Counted from the first letter of the stretch, positions 16,790 through 25,865 are shown. The stretch is 36,644 bases of DNA from Acaryochloris sp. IP29b_bin.148 (GCF_028285565.1 NZ_JANQOY010000127.1:1-36644); one strand, 5' to 3'. The notes: generated by a model not told the origin, from the sequence alone. Made by a program: numbers and translations.

Positions 16790-18534
16790 TGACGGAATCG
16801 CTCCCTGCAAACGTATTAGCTGCCTTAGATATTCTGGTGTTGGAACAGGTCAACGGGCAGTCCTTCAAAATTGTGGGGACGATTCCCACCTGGTTTACCC
16901 ATCTCTGTCCACAAATAACCACTCACCTGGAACCGCATTGGATTACTGAACACTTACCTTTTTTATCCAACTTTTTAACGGATGCCGCCCAATTTTGGTA
17001 CGAAAACCAATCTGGACTCTATAAATCGGGCTTATGGTGTGAGCATGATGCTCAGAACCAAGAGATTCATTTAGAAGCCTCTGCCCTCACACTAGGCACT
17101 AAAAAGATTCTGCTGATCCAATCTTCCATTGCTAACTACCAAGAGCTAGTTTCGCTGATCCAAAAAGCGCGGGAAAGTACGTTAGATTTCATTGACGAGC
17201 GCAAACAGACCAGCGAAAGCATCATGAAAACAACGTTTTACGATGCTTTAACCGGTCTCCCTAACCAAACCTATTTTCTGATTCAGTTAGCGCATGCTTT
17301 TGAACAATATAAACGGCAAGAAAACTATCATTTCGCCATCTTAGTCATTAATATTGACCGTTTTCAAAGTATCAACGACTGCTTCGGGCGGTTAGCAGGA
17401 GATCAGCTATTAATTTCTATTGCTTGGCGCTTAAAGAATTGTTTACCAGAATCTACGCTTTTTGCCCGCTTGAGTGGAGATGAATTTATTATCCTGCTGG
17501 ACCATCTCGACGACGTCAGCAGTGCGTTACTGATGGCCAACCAGATTTCAGCAGAGCTGATCTCTCCGTTCAGTTTAAATGGTCAAGCCTTGTCGATTAC
17601 CGTCAGCATCGGCATTTCTCTGACGCTGATGGCGTATGACCGAGCAGAAGATTTACTCCGTGATGCCAACACTGCAGTGCACTACGCCAAAGACCGTGGT
17701 CGAGGAAACTACATTGTCTTTGATCCCACCATGCATGCGCGAGCAGTACGCTTGTTAAAGCTTGAAAATGATTTGAAGCGGGCCTTGCAAGAACAAGAAC
17801 TCAATCTCTTCTTTCAACCCATTGTTTGTTTAGCGGACCAACGAATTGTCGGTTTTGAAGCATTACTCCGATGGATTCACCCCAGGTTGGGGCTAGTGTC
17901 TCCCTTGGAGTTTATTCCCATTGCTGAGGAAACGGGCTTAATCATTGACATTGATCACTGGATGTTGAAGGAAGCCTGTTTTCGGATTCAGCAGTGGCGA
18001 CAATTTACCGAGGAACCCTTATCGATCAGTGTAAATTTCTCGGCCAAGCAATTTGATACCTCTGACTTAATCTCTCAAGTCCAACACGTCTTAAGGCAAA
18101 CAGGAATTGAACCTGAACAGTTGATGATTGAAATTCAAGAAAGTATCTTGTTCAATCAGGCCACCACAGCACTGGAGACCCTCCAACAGCTCCACAAGAT
18201 GGGAGTGAGTCTTTGTATTGACGACTTTGGCGCAGGGTATGCCTCCTTACAGTGCTTGCAACAGCTTCCCGTAGATACCTTAAAAATTGATCGATCCTTT
18301 ATCAAACAATTAGATGCTGATCATCTCGATCTAGTGCGCTCTATTATCGAACTTGCCCATGACTTAGGAATAAATGTGATGGCTAAAGGCGTAGAAACCC
18401 CTGTTCAAAGACGTTTTTTACTAGATTTAGGCTGTCAGGAAGCCCAAGGCCATTTGTTCTCGCGCCCTGTTGATGGTCAAGTGGCCTTACAACTATTACA
18501 CGACAAATCAATTAATGGTGTTCGAGATTATTAA
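16786..18534 (+). CDS. PAS-like/GGDEF-EAL protein with altered EAL active site
   Basis: A 582-residue cytoplasmic protein. Residues 1-145 are a PAS-like domain whose layout resembles that of the preceding protein, followed by a helical linker. The GGDEF domain (about 150-310) has the variant SGDEF (230-234) and no RxxD inhibitory site five residues before it. The EAL domain (about 325-570) has FFQPI, GFEALLRW (EAL 358-360), VNFSAKQF, IEIQES, DDFGAG, LKIDRSF and QGHLFSRP. In the AEGVET motif, however, the first Glu (the proposed general base, RocR Glu352) is Lys534. It may make c-di-GMP and bind it without efficient hydrolysis; activity needs testing. Confidence 0.92.
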   Translation: MMTESLPANVLAALDILVLEQVNGQSFKIVGTIPTWFTHLCPQITTHLEPHWITEHLPFLSNFLTDAAQFWYENQSGLYKSGLWCEHDAQNQEIHLEASALTLGTKKILLIQSSIANYQELVSLIQKARESTLDFIDERKQTSESIMKTTFYDALTGLPNQTYFLIQLAHAFEQYKRQENYHFAILVINIDRFQSINDCFGRLAGDQLLISIAWRLKNCLPESTLFARLSGDEFIILLDHLDDVSSALLMANQISAELISPFSLNGQALSITVSIGISLTLMAYDRAEDLLRDANTAVHYAKDRGRGNYIVFDPTMHARAVRLLKLENDLKRALQEQELNLFFQPIVCLADQRIVGFEALLRWIHPRLGLVSPLEFIPIAEETGLIIDIDHWMLKEACFRIQQWRQFTEEPLSISVNFSAKQFDTSDLISQVQHVLRQTGIEPEQLMIEIQESILFNQATTALETLQQLHKMGVSLCIDDFGAGYASLQCLQQLPVDTLKIDRSFIKQLDADHLDLVRSIIELAHDLGINVMAKGVETPVQRRFLLDLGCQEAQGHLFSRPVDGQVALQLLHDKSINGVRDY

Positions 18535-18603
18535 TCGTATTGGCAAAGCCGCTTATTCCCGCTAACCTCTTAAGCAGCTCCCCACTATTGATCGGCTATT
18601 GTT

Positions 18604-19041
18604 ATGCCTGCTCTCGTGAAAGAAGGGTCTTATCAGCAATCTGCTGCTTTGCCCTATCTGATTCAACCGGATGGCTTAAAGATTGTCCTGATTACGTCTC
18701 GGAAACGGCATCGTTGGATTATTCCCAAAGGCGCGATTGAACCCCATTTAACTGCATGGGATTCAGCAGCCCAAGAAGCGTGGGAAGAAGCGGGGATTGA
18801 AGGGGTGATTACAACAGAGCCATTAGGGATCTATCGACATCAAAAGTGGGAAGGGTCTTCAATGGTACAAGTCTTTCCCCTAGCTGTGACCCGACTGCAT
18901 CAGCAATGGCTCGAGGATCAAGAGCGGCAAAGGCGAGTCGTTTCTGTTGCTAAGGCACTCAAATTAATTGAAATGAAAGCGCTTCGACGCATGGTGAGTC
19001 AATTGGAAGTATGGCTCAATCTTTCTCCCTGTGAATCTTAA
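18604..19041 (+). CDS. NUDIX hydrolase
   Basis: A 145-residue protein with a Nudix-like box WIIPKGAIEPHLTAWDSAAQ followed by EAWEEAGIEG. The Glu residues of the xExxEE helix that bind metal are present, although the usual Arg before them is Gln. The PKG-x-x-E...WDSAAxEAxEEAG arrangement is typical of the DIPP/ApnA pyrophosphohydrolase-like subgroup, which cleave dinucleoside or inositol polyphosphates. It lies 69 nt after the GGDEF-EAL gene and could be read through from it, but no functional link is established. The start at the ATG is the only reasonable one. Confidence 0.85.
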   Translation: MPALVKEGSYQQSAALPYLIQPDGLKIVLITSRKRHRWIIPKGAIEPHLTAWDSAAQEAWEEAGIEGVITTEPLGIYRHQKWEGSSMVQVFPLAVTRLHQQWLEDQERQRRVVSVAKALKLIEMKALRRMVSQLEVWLNLSPCES

Positions 19042-19194
19042 GACAGCATAGAAGGCGGGTTATCCCTACTCCACAGGGGATCATCTCCCTACCTGCGATC
19101 GCAAATCCCTACAGTACGCTTGAAGTCAAGAACCCACAACGTTGTAAGCATTAGGTTCACGTCTTTCCCCATTTCATCATTATTCAATTCACAG

Positions 19195-19214
19195 TAACGA
19201 GGAGGATATCGTTA
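19195..19214 (+). promoter_or_regulatory. Start-codon hairpin of the small heat-shock gene, candidate RNA thermometer
   Basis: TAACGA (19195-19200) pairs exactly with TCGTTA (19209-19214) around the 8-nt loop GGAGGATA, which holds the ribosome site; the right arm includes the A of the start codon. In cyanobacteria hsp17/hspA mRNAs are known to be controlled by short thermolabile hairpins at the ribosome-binding region. Here the Shine-Dalgarno is looped rather than paired, so the effect would come from closing the region between it and AUG. Confidence 0.55.
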
Positions 19215-19654
19215 TGACATTCCTACACTGGCAACCTTTCCGAGAGCTAGACGAGATGCAGCGGGACATGAATCGTCTCTTTGACAATCTCGCAACCACC
19301 CGACGAGCGGGCATCGACCTAGGGTTTGTACCTGCCGTTGAATTAGAAGAAACGGACGATCACTATCTGTTGCATCTCGAACTACCGGGGCTCAACCCTG
19401 AAGAGGTCAATATCGAGGTCAGTAAAGATTCTGTCTCGATCAGCGGTGAGCGCCGCACAGAAACACGGCGCGATGACCGAGGCGTGACGCGTAGCGAATT
19501 CCATTATGGGAAGTTCCACCGATCAATCCCTCTACCAGGCCGAATTAACAATCAGGGCGTCAAGGCTGATTATCAGCACGGCGTATTGACCGTCACCCTG
19601 CCCAAAGCCGAGCCAGAGAAACAAAAAGTCGTGAAGGTGCAAATCAACACCTAG
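19214..19654 (+). CDS. Small heat-shock protein, Hsp20/alpha-crystallin family
   Basis: A 146-residue ATP-independent holdase chaperone. The N-terminal arm (LHWQPFRELDEMQRDMNRLF) is typical of class A bacterial sHSPs. The alpha-crystallin domain spans about 40-135, with LHLELPGLNPEEVNIEV and the hallmark GVLTVTLPKAEP, and the C-terminus ends in KVQI, an IxI-like tail used for oligomer assembly. The ribosome site GAGGAGG lies in a hairpin loop directly before the start. It is likely the homologue of hspA/Hsp17 of other cyanobacteria. The gene stands alone, convergent with the protease gene. Confidence 0.95.
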   Translation: MTFLHWQPFRELDEMQRDMNRLFDNLATTRRAGIDLGFVPAVELEETDDHYLLHLELPGLNPEEVNIEVSKDSVSISGERRTETRRDDRGVTRSEFHYGKFHRSIPLPGRINNQGVKADYQHGVLTVTLPKAEPEKQKVVKVQINT

Positions 19655-19663
19655 GCTGTCCGT

Positions 19664-19700
19664 TCCAGTGCAGCTCCCATCCCAGGGTGCCCGCACTGGA
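19664..19700. terminator. Inverted repeat between convergent genes
   Basis: TCCAGTGC at 19664-19671 and GCACTGGA at 19693-19700 are exact complements, 10 nt after the heat-shock stop and just before the protease stop on the other strand. A bidirectional terminator is plausible from position, although the loop is long (21 nt) and no T-run is seen. Confidence 0.4.
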
Positions 19701-19703
19701 CAC

Positions 19704-20867
19704 CTACAGCTGGTTTCCTTCTTCCACAGCGACCATTTTCCATTGGCCGTTCACGCGCTCCCAAGTGGTTGTTTCACGGCGGCGCACCACTCCCCGCAAC
19801 AGCCCGGGCCAGTAAGACCAGTTCACGGTTTCAATGTGGGAGACAATCGCCCGATCAGCGTCTGGCATTTGCAAATCGGTCACTTCATAGGAGAGTTTCC
19901 AAATTTCACTCGCTGGTTTTTGGGAATAATATTGCGAGGCGCCTGCGACTCGGTCATTGTAATTTTGCACAACCCCCGTGTTCAGCCTGTAGCGAAAGCG
20001 CTCCTTATCGATGGGCAGATAGTTAAACAGGCGAGCTGCATCCCGAGTTTCGATTAAGGGGGCCATAGCGGCATAATGCTGATCTAAAAACGCGCGAAAC
20101 GTTTGTTCATTGGTGCGACCAGAGACAACAGGGGGCTGAGGCGAATCCACCATTGGTGCCTGCTTCAAAGCCAGCGGGGTAAGATCCAAAATCGTATTGA
20201 TTGGGACCCCTAAGTTTAAGCCTGCCTTGACGGCGACCCCTTGTACCCGTTCCCCTTCGGCCAAACCATGAATGCCAATCACTTGACCAGCCTCATTTAG
20301 GATCGGACCACCACTCATGCCCGGTTGGGTAACGTTATCGTAAATTAAGCCATATCCCCGTTGGTATTGGCCTTTGCCCGTAATCACGCCCTTGGTAATG
20401 GTAAAAGTCGATGCCGTAATCGCTTGGCCCGGTAAGGGAAAGCCGGCAATATAGATGGTATCCGTTTCGGTGACGGCTTCAGAGTTTCCCAGAGTGGCAA
20501 CCGGATAGATGCGATCGCTATCGAACCGAATCAGCGCTAAATCGACCCCTGATAGATACAAAATCGCTTGGGTATTAATGGCATGAGACTGACCATCAGC
20601 CGTGACAACATCGGCTTCTTCCCCGGCCTGGGTGGACTCCATAACATGCTTGGCAGTGAGCACATAGTAGCTGTTTCCTTCTTGCTTGATCAGCACTCCC
20701 GACCCTGAACTACTCTGAGGTGACACCAATACCGTTACGGCCTTTGCGATATCTCGCACCTGTCGTCCCGGTTGTCCATGGGCCAGATGCGGCCATAACA
20801 GCGTCAACATTAGGGCACCCGTCATTTGCAAGAGCCGACGACGGGGTAATTTAAGCGGTGCGATCAT
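19704..20867 (-). CDS. Exported trypsin-like serine protease with C-terminal extension
   Basis: A 387-residue protein. The N-terminus PRRRLLQMTGALMLTLLWPH looks like a twin-arginine (Tat) or strongly basic Sec signal. The protease domain (about 35-235) shows the chymotrypsin triad: His in TAKHVM, Asp in GVDLALIRFD, Ser in QPGMSGGPI. No PDZ domain follows, unlike DegP/HtrA. Instead, residues about 260-387 form a separate domain (FLDQHYAAMAPLIETRD ... TWERVNGQWKMVAVEE) with the look of an NTF2/SnoaL-like or synapse-type accessory fold. Substrate unknown. It is preceded on the same strand by the zinc-ribbon gene, 18 nt away. Confidence 0.87.
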   Translation of the reverse strand: MIAPLKLPRRRLLQMTGALMLTLLWPHLAHGQPGRQVRDIAKAVTVLVSPQSSSGSGVLIKQEGNSYYVLTAKHVMESTQAGEEADVVTADGQSHAINTQAILYLSGVDLALIRFDSDRIYPVATLGNSEAVTETDTIYIAGFPLPGQAITASTFTITKGVITGKGQYQRGYGLIYDNVTQPGMSGGPILNEAGQVIGIHGLAEGERVQGVAVKAGLNLGVPINTILDLTPLALKQAPMVDSPQPPVVSGRTNEQTFRAFLDQHYAAMAPLIETRDAARLFNYLPIDKERFRYRLNTGVVQNYNDRVAGASQYYSQKPASEIWKLSYEVTDLQMPDADRAIVSHIETVNWSYWPGLLRGVVRRRETTTWERVNGQWKMVAVEEGNQL

Positions 20868-20885
20868 CAGAAATACAGCAGGATA

Positions 20886-21119
20886 CTAGCGCGCAAGGTG
20901 AATAGAGACAGATTGAGGAGAGGGCTGCCGAGGTTGGGATTGAATCCGATTCATCAGAGTCATCACCAAGGGAATAGTAAACAGCGCAAATAGACCGACC
21001 GCTGCCCATTGAAAAATAGCTGGACGGCGACGACCTTTAGTTGGAAACTCACAACTGAGGCAAATTTCTGCTTCTGAACTGTTTAAAGTACCGCACACTC
21101 GGCAAGGTTCTAAAGCCAT
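20886..21119 (-). CDS. Small zinc-ribbon membrane protein
   Basis: A 77-residue protein. Residues 6-23 contain CRVCGTLN...CLSCEF, a four-Cys zinc ribbon. A basic stretch (KGRRRPA) and one membrane helix (about 34-54, FQWAAVGLFALFTIPLVMTL) follow, then a polar tail. The zinc ribbon would face the cytoplasm. It precedes the exported protease by 18 nt and probably shares its transcript. Family unknown; the fold is inferred from the Cys spacing. Confidence 0.75.
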   Translation of the reverse strand: MALEPCRVCGTLNSSEAEICLSCEFPTKGRRRPAIFQWAAVGLFALFTIPLVMTLMNRIQSQPRQPSPQSVSIHLAR

Positions 21120-21234
21120 TATTCCATCCCCATAAAGGCTGTTCTGATCTTAGTCTAGACAGGTGAGAGATCAGAACTCACTTCTTGCAACGAGCGCTTG
21201 CCTCATCTGGATCCAGACCTGCTCCCAGCCCACG

Positions 21235-21897
21235 TTAGTCAATCCGCTCAATAACATCTGCTTGCTTGAATCTCACCTTGGGGAGCTGTGCATGTTTATC
21301 GGCAGTCTGACGATACCCGGCAGGACAAACCACAACGGATGTATAGTCGGTAGCGGTTAAGCCCAAAACCTCATCGTATTTGGCGGGGATAAACCCTTCC
21401 ATCGGGCAGGTGTCAATCCCCAGAAAAGCAGCACTGGTCATAAATTGGCCCAAGGCAATATAAACTTGCCGTGCCGCCCAATCATCGACGTCAAAGCTCG
21501 AATTTTGGGGCTGTTCTAAAAATTTTTTGATAATGTTGGCATACCCAGTTAATGACTCCAGCTCAACTTGACGCACTTCGACCGTCCGTTGCATAAACCG
21601 ATCAACATCATCAGCATTGACGGATTTTTTGATCGCTAATACCACCAAATGGGACGCATCTACGACTTGGGTTTGCCCCCAAGAATATTCCAGCAGTTGC
21701 TGGCGCGTTTGAGGATTGTGAACCACAAAAAATTTCCACGGCTGCAGACCAAACGAAGAGGGCGTCAGCACCAGACTTTTCTCTAAGGCATCCCAAATCG
21801 GTTCAGGTATGGTTCGGGTTGAGTCAAACTGTTTGGTCGCATATCGCCATTGCAGTTGCTGAACCAATTGTTCTGGAGAGAGGACGGAATTGCTCAT
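21235..21897 (-). CDS. Nitroreductase family NAD(P)H-dependent flavin oxidoreductase
   Basis: A 220-residue protein from the ATG at 21897; a TTG at 21939 would add 14 residues and is less likely. It has the FMN-dependent nitroreductase pattern: LQWRYATKQFDSTRTIPE near the N-terminus, LTPSSFGLQPWKFFVV (FMN phosphate and cofactor loop), a helical middle with DDWAARQVYIALGQFMTSA, GIDTCPMEGF and a C-terminal VVVCPAGYR. It resembles NfsB/YdgI-type enzymes, which reduce nitro compounds or quinones. Physiological substrate unknown. Monocistronic, divergent from nothing obvious. Confidence 0.92.
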   Translation of the reverse strand: MSNSVLSPEQLVQQLQWRYATKQFDSTRTIPEPIWDALEKSLVLTPSSFGLQPWKFFVVHNPQTRQQLLEYSWGQTQVVDASHLVVLAIKKSVNADDVDRFMQRTVEVRQVELESLTGYANIIKKFLEQPQNSSFDVDDWAARQVYIALGQFMTSAAFLGIDTCPMEGFIPAKYDEVLGLTATDYTSVVVCPAGYRQTADKHAQLPKVRFKQADVIERID

Positions 21898-22037
21898 GGA
21901 GGTCAAGATTGAAACACTTTCGACCACTGTACTGAACAACTGGAACAGTGTGCAGCCTCCAGCAATACAGCTATGGGACTTTTGGGTCTAGGAGAGTGCC
22001 GTTCACACTCTCCCAACTATCTACCAAGCGTCAAAGA

Positions 22038-23516
22038 TTATCCAACAGCCCAATTCACCAAGGTGCGAACCGCAAACCCCGTAGCCCCAACATTGAGATA
22101 CCCATTTTCTTTTTCGGTCCACACTGGACCAGCGACATCTAAGTGCGCCCAAGGGGTACTTTCAATATACTGTTGTAGAAATAAAGCAGCCGTAATCGAC
22201 CCGCCGGGACGCGGCCCCGTATTTTTCATATCAGCAATGGGAGATTTAAGCCCTTCAAAGTATTTGTCTTCTAAAGGCATTCGCCAAAATTTCTCACCAG
22301 CTTGGTTCGCAGCTTGTGTCAGCTCTTCTGCCAGACTATCTTCTGGCGTCCACATGCCTGCAATATCGGTCCCCAACGCCACAATGCACGCTCCCGTTAA
22401 GGTCGCTAAATCCACAATGGCATCGACGCCTTGCTTTTCCGCGAAGACCAAGGCATCAGCGAGGGTCAGTCGTCCCTCAGCATCGGTATTATTAATTTCA
22501 ATGGTTTTACCGTTGGAAGCGGTCAAAATATCGCCTGGATGGAGCGCATGACCACTAATCATATTTTCAGCCGCCGCCACAATGAAATGAACTTCCACAT
22601 CAGGCTTCAGTTGACCGATGGCTTTGGCTGCTCCCAACGTCGCCCCTGAGCCAGCCATATCCATTTTCATGGTTTCAATCCCACTGCCACTGACCTTCAG
22701 GTTGAGTCCCCCAGAATCAAAAGTGACGCCTTTACCCACAATCGCCAACTTACGGCGAGGCGTACCGCTAGGCTTATAGGTGAGGTGAATAAATTTTGGC
22801 GGCAGATCAGAGGCTAAAGAGACCCCCAGAAATGCGCCCATCCCTTGGGCTTCGCACTCTTCTCGCTCTAGGACTTCCAAGGTCAAACCGTGTTCGGCTG
22901 CAATTTGTGCAGCCGTTTCGGCCAAGGCACTGGGGGTGATGACATTCGCAGGGGCTGCCACAAGTTCACGGGTTAGGATCACGCCTGCACAGATTTGCTG
23001 GGCCTTTTCAATCGCTTGCGTCTGATCGGCCATACCCAATAAGCTGATGTCTTGAGGGTATTCACTCGCTTTTTTCGCCTCTGGATCGGATTTGAAGCGA
23101 CTATCCTGATGTAAAGCGAGTTCAATTCCTTCGGCTATTGCTTGAGCAGAGACCGAAGCGTCTTCGTTCCACAGGGGTAATTGCAAGCCCACACTGGCCG
23201 CTTTTTGCTTTTGAGCAGTTTTAGCCAAGGCAGCCGCCGCTTGTCTCAAGCTGTCTAAATTGAAGTGATCGGGCGAGCCCAAGCCGATCAGCACTACTTT
23301 GCGAATTGGTCCCTGGCCAGAAATGCGCGTCCAAGGTTGCTCACCTGATTTCCCCTTAAATTCGGTTTCCTCAATCAGTTCCTGCAAGACTCCTTCCAAG
23401 CGTTGGTTTAACTGAGCCAGATCTTTTTCTAAATCCACCGCCTCTTCAAAAAAGCCAATCCCTAGGCAATCGCCTGACCAGTCTGAAACCAATGTTTCAA
23501 TCGCCTGAATTTTCAT
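22038..23516 (-). CDS. pepA: Leucyl aminopeptidase (M17)
   Basis: A 492-residue cytosolic aminopeptidase that forms hexamers with two metal ions per site and trims N-terminal residues from peptides. The ATG at 23516 is preferred over the in-frame TTG at 23522. Metal and active-site motifs are intact: [15 protein letters not shown] (Lys and Asp), [12 protein letters not shown], and the family signature [15 protein letters not shown] with its metal-binding Asp and Glu and catalytic Arg. Length is standard. It lies on the reverse strand, after the nitroreductase gene in genomic order, with a 140-nt gap. Confidence 0.97.
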   Translation of the reverse strand: MKIQAIETLVSDWSGDCLGIGFFEEAVDLEKDLAQLNQRLEGVLQELIEETEFKGKSGEQPWTRISGQGPIRKVVLIGLGSPDHFNLDSLRQAAAALAKTAQKQKAASVGLQLPLWNEDASVSAQAIAEGIELALHQDSRFKSDPEAKKASEYPQDISLLGMADQTQAIEKAQQICAGVILTRELVAAPANVITPSALAETAAQIAAEHGLTLEVLEREECEAQGMGAFLGVSLASDLPPKFIHLTYKPSGTPRRKLAIVGKGVTFDSGGLNLKVSGSGIETMKMDMAGSGATLGAAKAIGQLKPDVEVHFIVAAAENMISGHALHPGDILTASNGKTIEINNTDAEGRLTLADALVFAEKQGVDAIVDLATLTGACIVALGTDIAGMWTPEDSLAEELTQAANQAGEKFWRMPLEDKYFEGLKSPIADMKNTGPRPGGSITAALFLQQYIESTPWAHLDVAGPVWTEKENGYLNVGATGFAVRTLVNWAVG

Positions 23517-24647
23517 CCTCAACCCATATCCTTCAATTGATTTGCTGGAACTGTTCAGCGGCTTCTCTGGCTGTTTTGTACCAGATGCTGAGCCGCAGTC
23601 CTGATCATAACAACCCGGATCCTTGAAGACACATCAAGTTTTTAAATTCCTCTGGTATTTAGATGGGGGTCTGACTTCTGTTAACACTCCCGAAGAAATG
23701 TTGACCCTAGGTCTCCAACAGCCAATCCAGCTAGCATTGCCCAGTTGTACGGTGTAGGAAATACCTGGCAAGGTTATCCGTTATTTTCACGATTTCAGGC
23801 AGGAGAAACTACTATCCAATCTTTATCTATAGACGGGATATGAATCGGTGGATTGTGATGCGATGGCCAAAGGTCGGTCGAAGACCATCGCATCCAATTT
23901 TCGCCTCCCTGATTCAAGCTATGACCACTTCGATCCACCCTGGCAGCCTCAAGCAATACCCACCCAAGAATGCTGGACTGCTAACTCAGTCAGCACTTTA
24001 TGGACTGGTTCTGGCACTCACCATCTCATCATCGATCGCCAGAATCAGCTGGTTGATTTCACAGGCACAGAGACTTAATGTATTTCCAGTCTTGGATCAT
24101 AGCGATTGATGAGAGAAAACCAGTGAGAGAAAAATACTGAATAAATTGGAGGAGCGCATTCTGTACAAACCTAGTACTAATTTTTTTGGCATTAGATATA
24201 GCATCCCGACTGTTGAAAAAGGGAGAATTTCAACTTCTTGAGAGAATAGTCAGACTGCACTTAAACCCATGAATGGGGTAGTAGTTTAGGCACGTAAAAC
24301 TAGAGATTCTATTTACTTTCTTACACAGTGAAGAGGTCTCGTCAACCAATATAGCCGCTTTATCAAAGGGATAAAGACAGATCTAAAAAACTATCACCCA
24401 GGCTAAAAATCTGTTAAATTTAATATTCAAATCTTGTAGATTCAATTATCTCAGTTTCTTCAGTCCAAAAAAATGTAACCTACAATACAAATAAATTATA
24501 AAAATAATTATGTTATAACGCAAAAATATCATCACTTAAACTATCACCCTTTAGTACAAAACCTACAAAATCCCAGAGGCTAAGTACAAAAAGAGTTAAT
24601 CATTTTTCTCTCACTGATAATTATATAGATAGCTACGGAGATAAATA
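23517..24647. other. Long spacer, partly with broken open frames, partly AT-rich
   Basis: About 1.1 kb without a confident gene. Two forward frames in different phases lie side by side. One (23685-23843) reads ...IAQLYGVGNTWQGYPLFSRF... to a stop, and the next (23848-24078) reads MDCDAMAKGRSKTIASNF...DRQNQLVDFTGTET. Both look more protein-like than random, so they may be remnants of one gene with a frameshift near 23845, but I recognise no family. From about 24100 onwards the sequence is strongly AT-rich with stops in all frames, leading into the methyltransferase. Confidence 0.35.
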
Positions 24648-25343
24648 ATGGTACAAATCTATGAAAATGGAACATACCTTAAAGATCATCCTTCATGGCA
24701 TGAAGAAGACTCACCATGGAAAGCAAAAAATATCCATAAAATTATCGAAAAAAATTTTTTGACTCCCACAAAAATTTGTGACATAGGATGTGGAACTGGA
24801 GAAATACTCAAACAGCTGTCAGAGCAGTATGGCAGTGACAAGAAATTTGTCGGATATGAAATATCACCTCAGGCATACGAGCTTTGCAATAAAAAAACAA
24901 AAAATAATTTATCATTCAGACTTTTAGATCTAGTGAATCACTCTGATGAATACTTTGATGTTGTAATGGCTATTGATGTCTTTGAACATATCGAAGACTA
25001 TTTTAGTTTCTTACGAAAAATCAAAAACAAGGGAGAATACAAAATATTTCATATTCCACTTGATTTATCCGTTCAAACAGTACTTCGTTCTTCTCCAATT
25101 AGCAGAAAAAGAACAACGGCTGGACATATTCATTACTTCACAAAAGAAACAGCACTGGAGTCTCTTAAACATACTGGATATCAAATTATTGATTATGTAT
25201 ATACAGGAAGTTACTTAGAATTACCCAGTCGAAGTTGGAAAACCACGTTAATGAAATTCCCTAGAAAACTTGCATTTTCAATCAACCAAGATTTAGCGGT
25301 ACGATTACTGGGTGGCTATTCACTTCTTGTATTAGCCAAATGA
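24648..25343 (+). CDS. Class I SAM-dependent methyltransferase
   Basis: A 231-residue protein. Motif I is ICDIGCGTGEILKQL (residues about 42-56), followed by the acidic end of strand 2 (VGYEISPQAYELC), motif II-like VVMAIDVFEHIEDYFSFL, then a post-core segment with GHIHYFTKETALESL, as in methyltransferases of polysaccharide or lipid clusters. The ATG has a GGAG ribosome site 7 nt upstream. Codons are AT-rich compared with neighbours (many AAA, AAT, ATA), fitting acquisition from elsewhere. The substrate cannot be told. Its stop overlaps an ATG (ATGA) that opens only 35 codons, perhaps the start of a lost partner gene. Confidence 0.88.
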   Translation: MVQIYENGTYLKDHPSWHEEDSPWKAKNIHKIIEKNFLTPTKICDIGCGTGEILKQLSEQYGSDKKFVGYEISPQAYELCNKKTKNNLSFRLLDLVNHSDEYFDVVMAIDVFEHIEDYFSFLRKIKNKGEYKIFHIPLDLSVQTVLRSSPISRKRTTAGHIHYFTKETALESLKHTGYQIIDYVYTGSYLELPSRSWKTTLMKFPRKLAFSINQDLAVRLLGGYSLLVLAK

Positions 25344-25865
25344 TTTTTATACATAAGATCTTAAGAATGTATAAAATTAAAAAATTATTCCGTAGCAAAT
25401 ATTTCTACCGATCCAGCATAAAGACTGAGACAAATTGTTTTGACTAAAAATCTCTCGCGAGCCTTTGAGAGTGGCGTGGGATTAATCATCATGGGCAAAT
25501 CGAGGAGCAAGAATACTATCCAAACTCCAGCAATTGTAGGAAGCACCTTTTTGGTAGCGCGTTTCATTTTCTAACCATTTCGCCCATTAGTCTCAGGGAA
25601 TATTAAATAATTCCTATACTCAGAGTGCTCTAGTATCTCTACTCAGGGCATGACAGTGATAGCTGTCGCGATTGATGCCCCTGATTTAGAAGGCATAGAG
25701 ACGGATTCGCAGCAGGGGTCATTGAGGTTGTTCGAGAACTAGTCGTAATAGGGATATTATTAGAGTTTTTATACGTTTGGTTTCGTATAGCTGTAGTTAT
25801 GCATTGATTCTGGTGGGAATACTATATTTAGTCACTTATTTTTGAAGATTTCGATCAAGAGCCTT
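25344..25865. other. AT-rich spacer with small uncertain frames
   Basis: No confident gene. A 35-codon frame starts at 25340 (MIFIHKILRMYKIKKLF...) overlapping the methyltransferase stop, and may be a truncated downstream gene. A reverse-strand 60-codon frame (25385-25567) has one hydrophobic stretch (TIAGVWIVFLLLDLPMM) but no recognised family. A forward stretch around 25700-25810 reads FAAGVIEVVRELVVIGILLE without a start, which looks like a membrane-protein fragment. Together these suggest gene decay. Confidence 0.3.
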
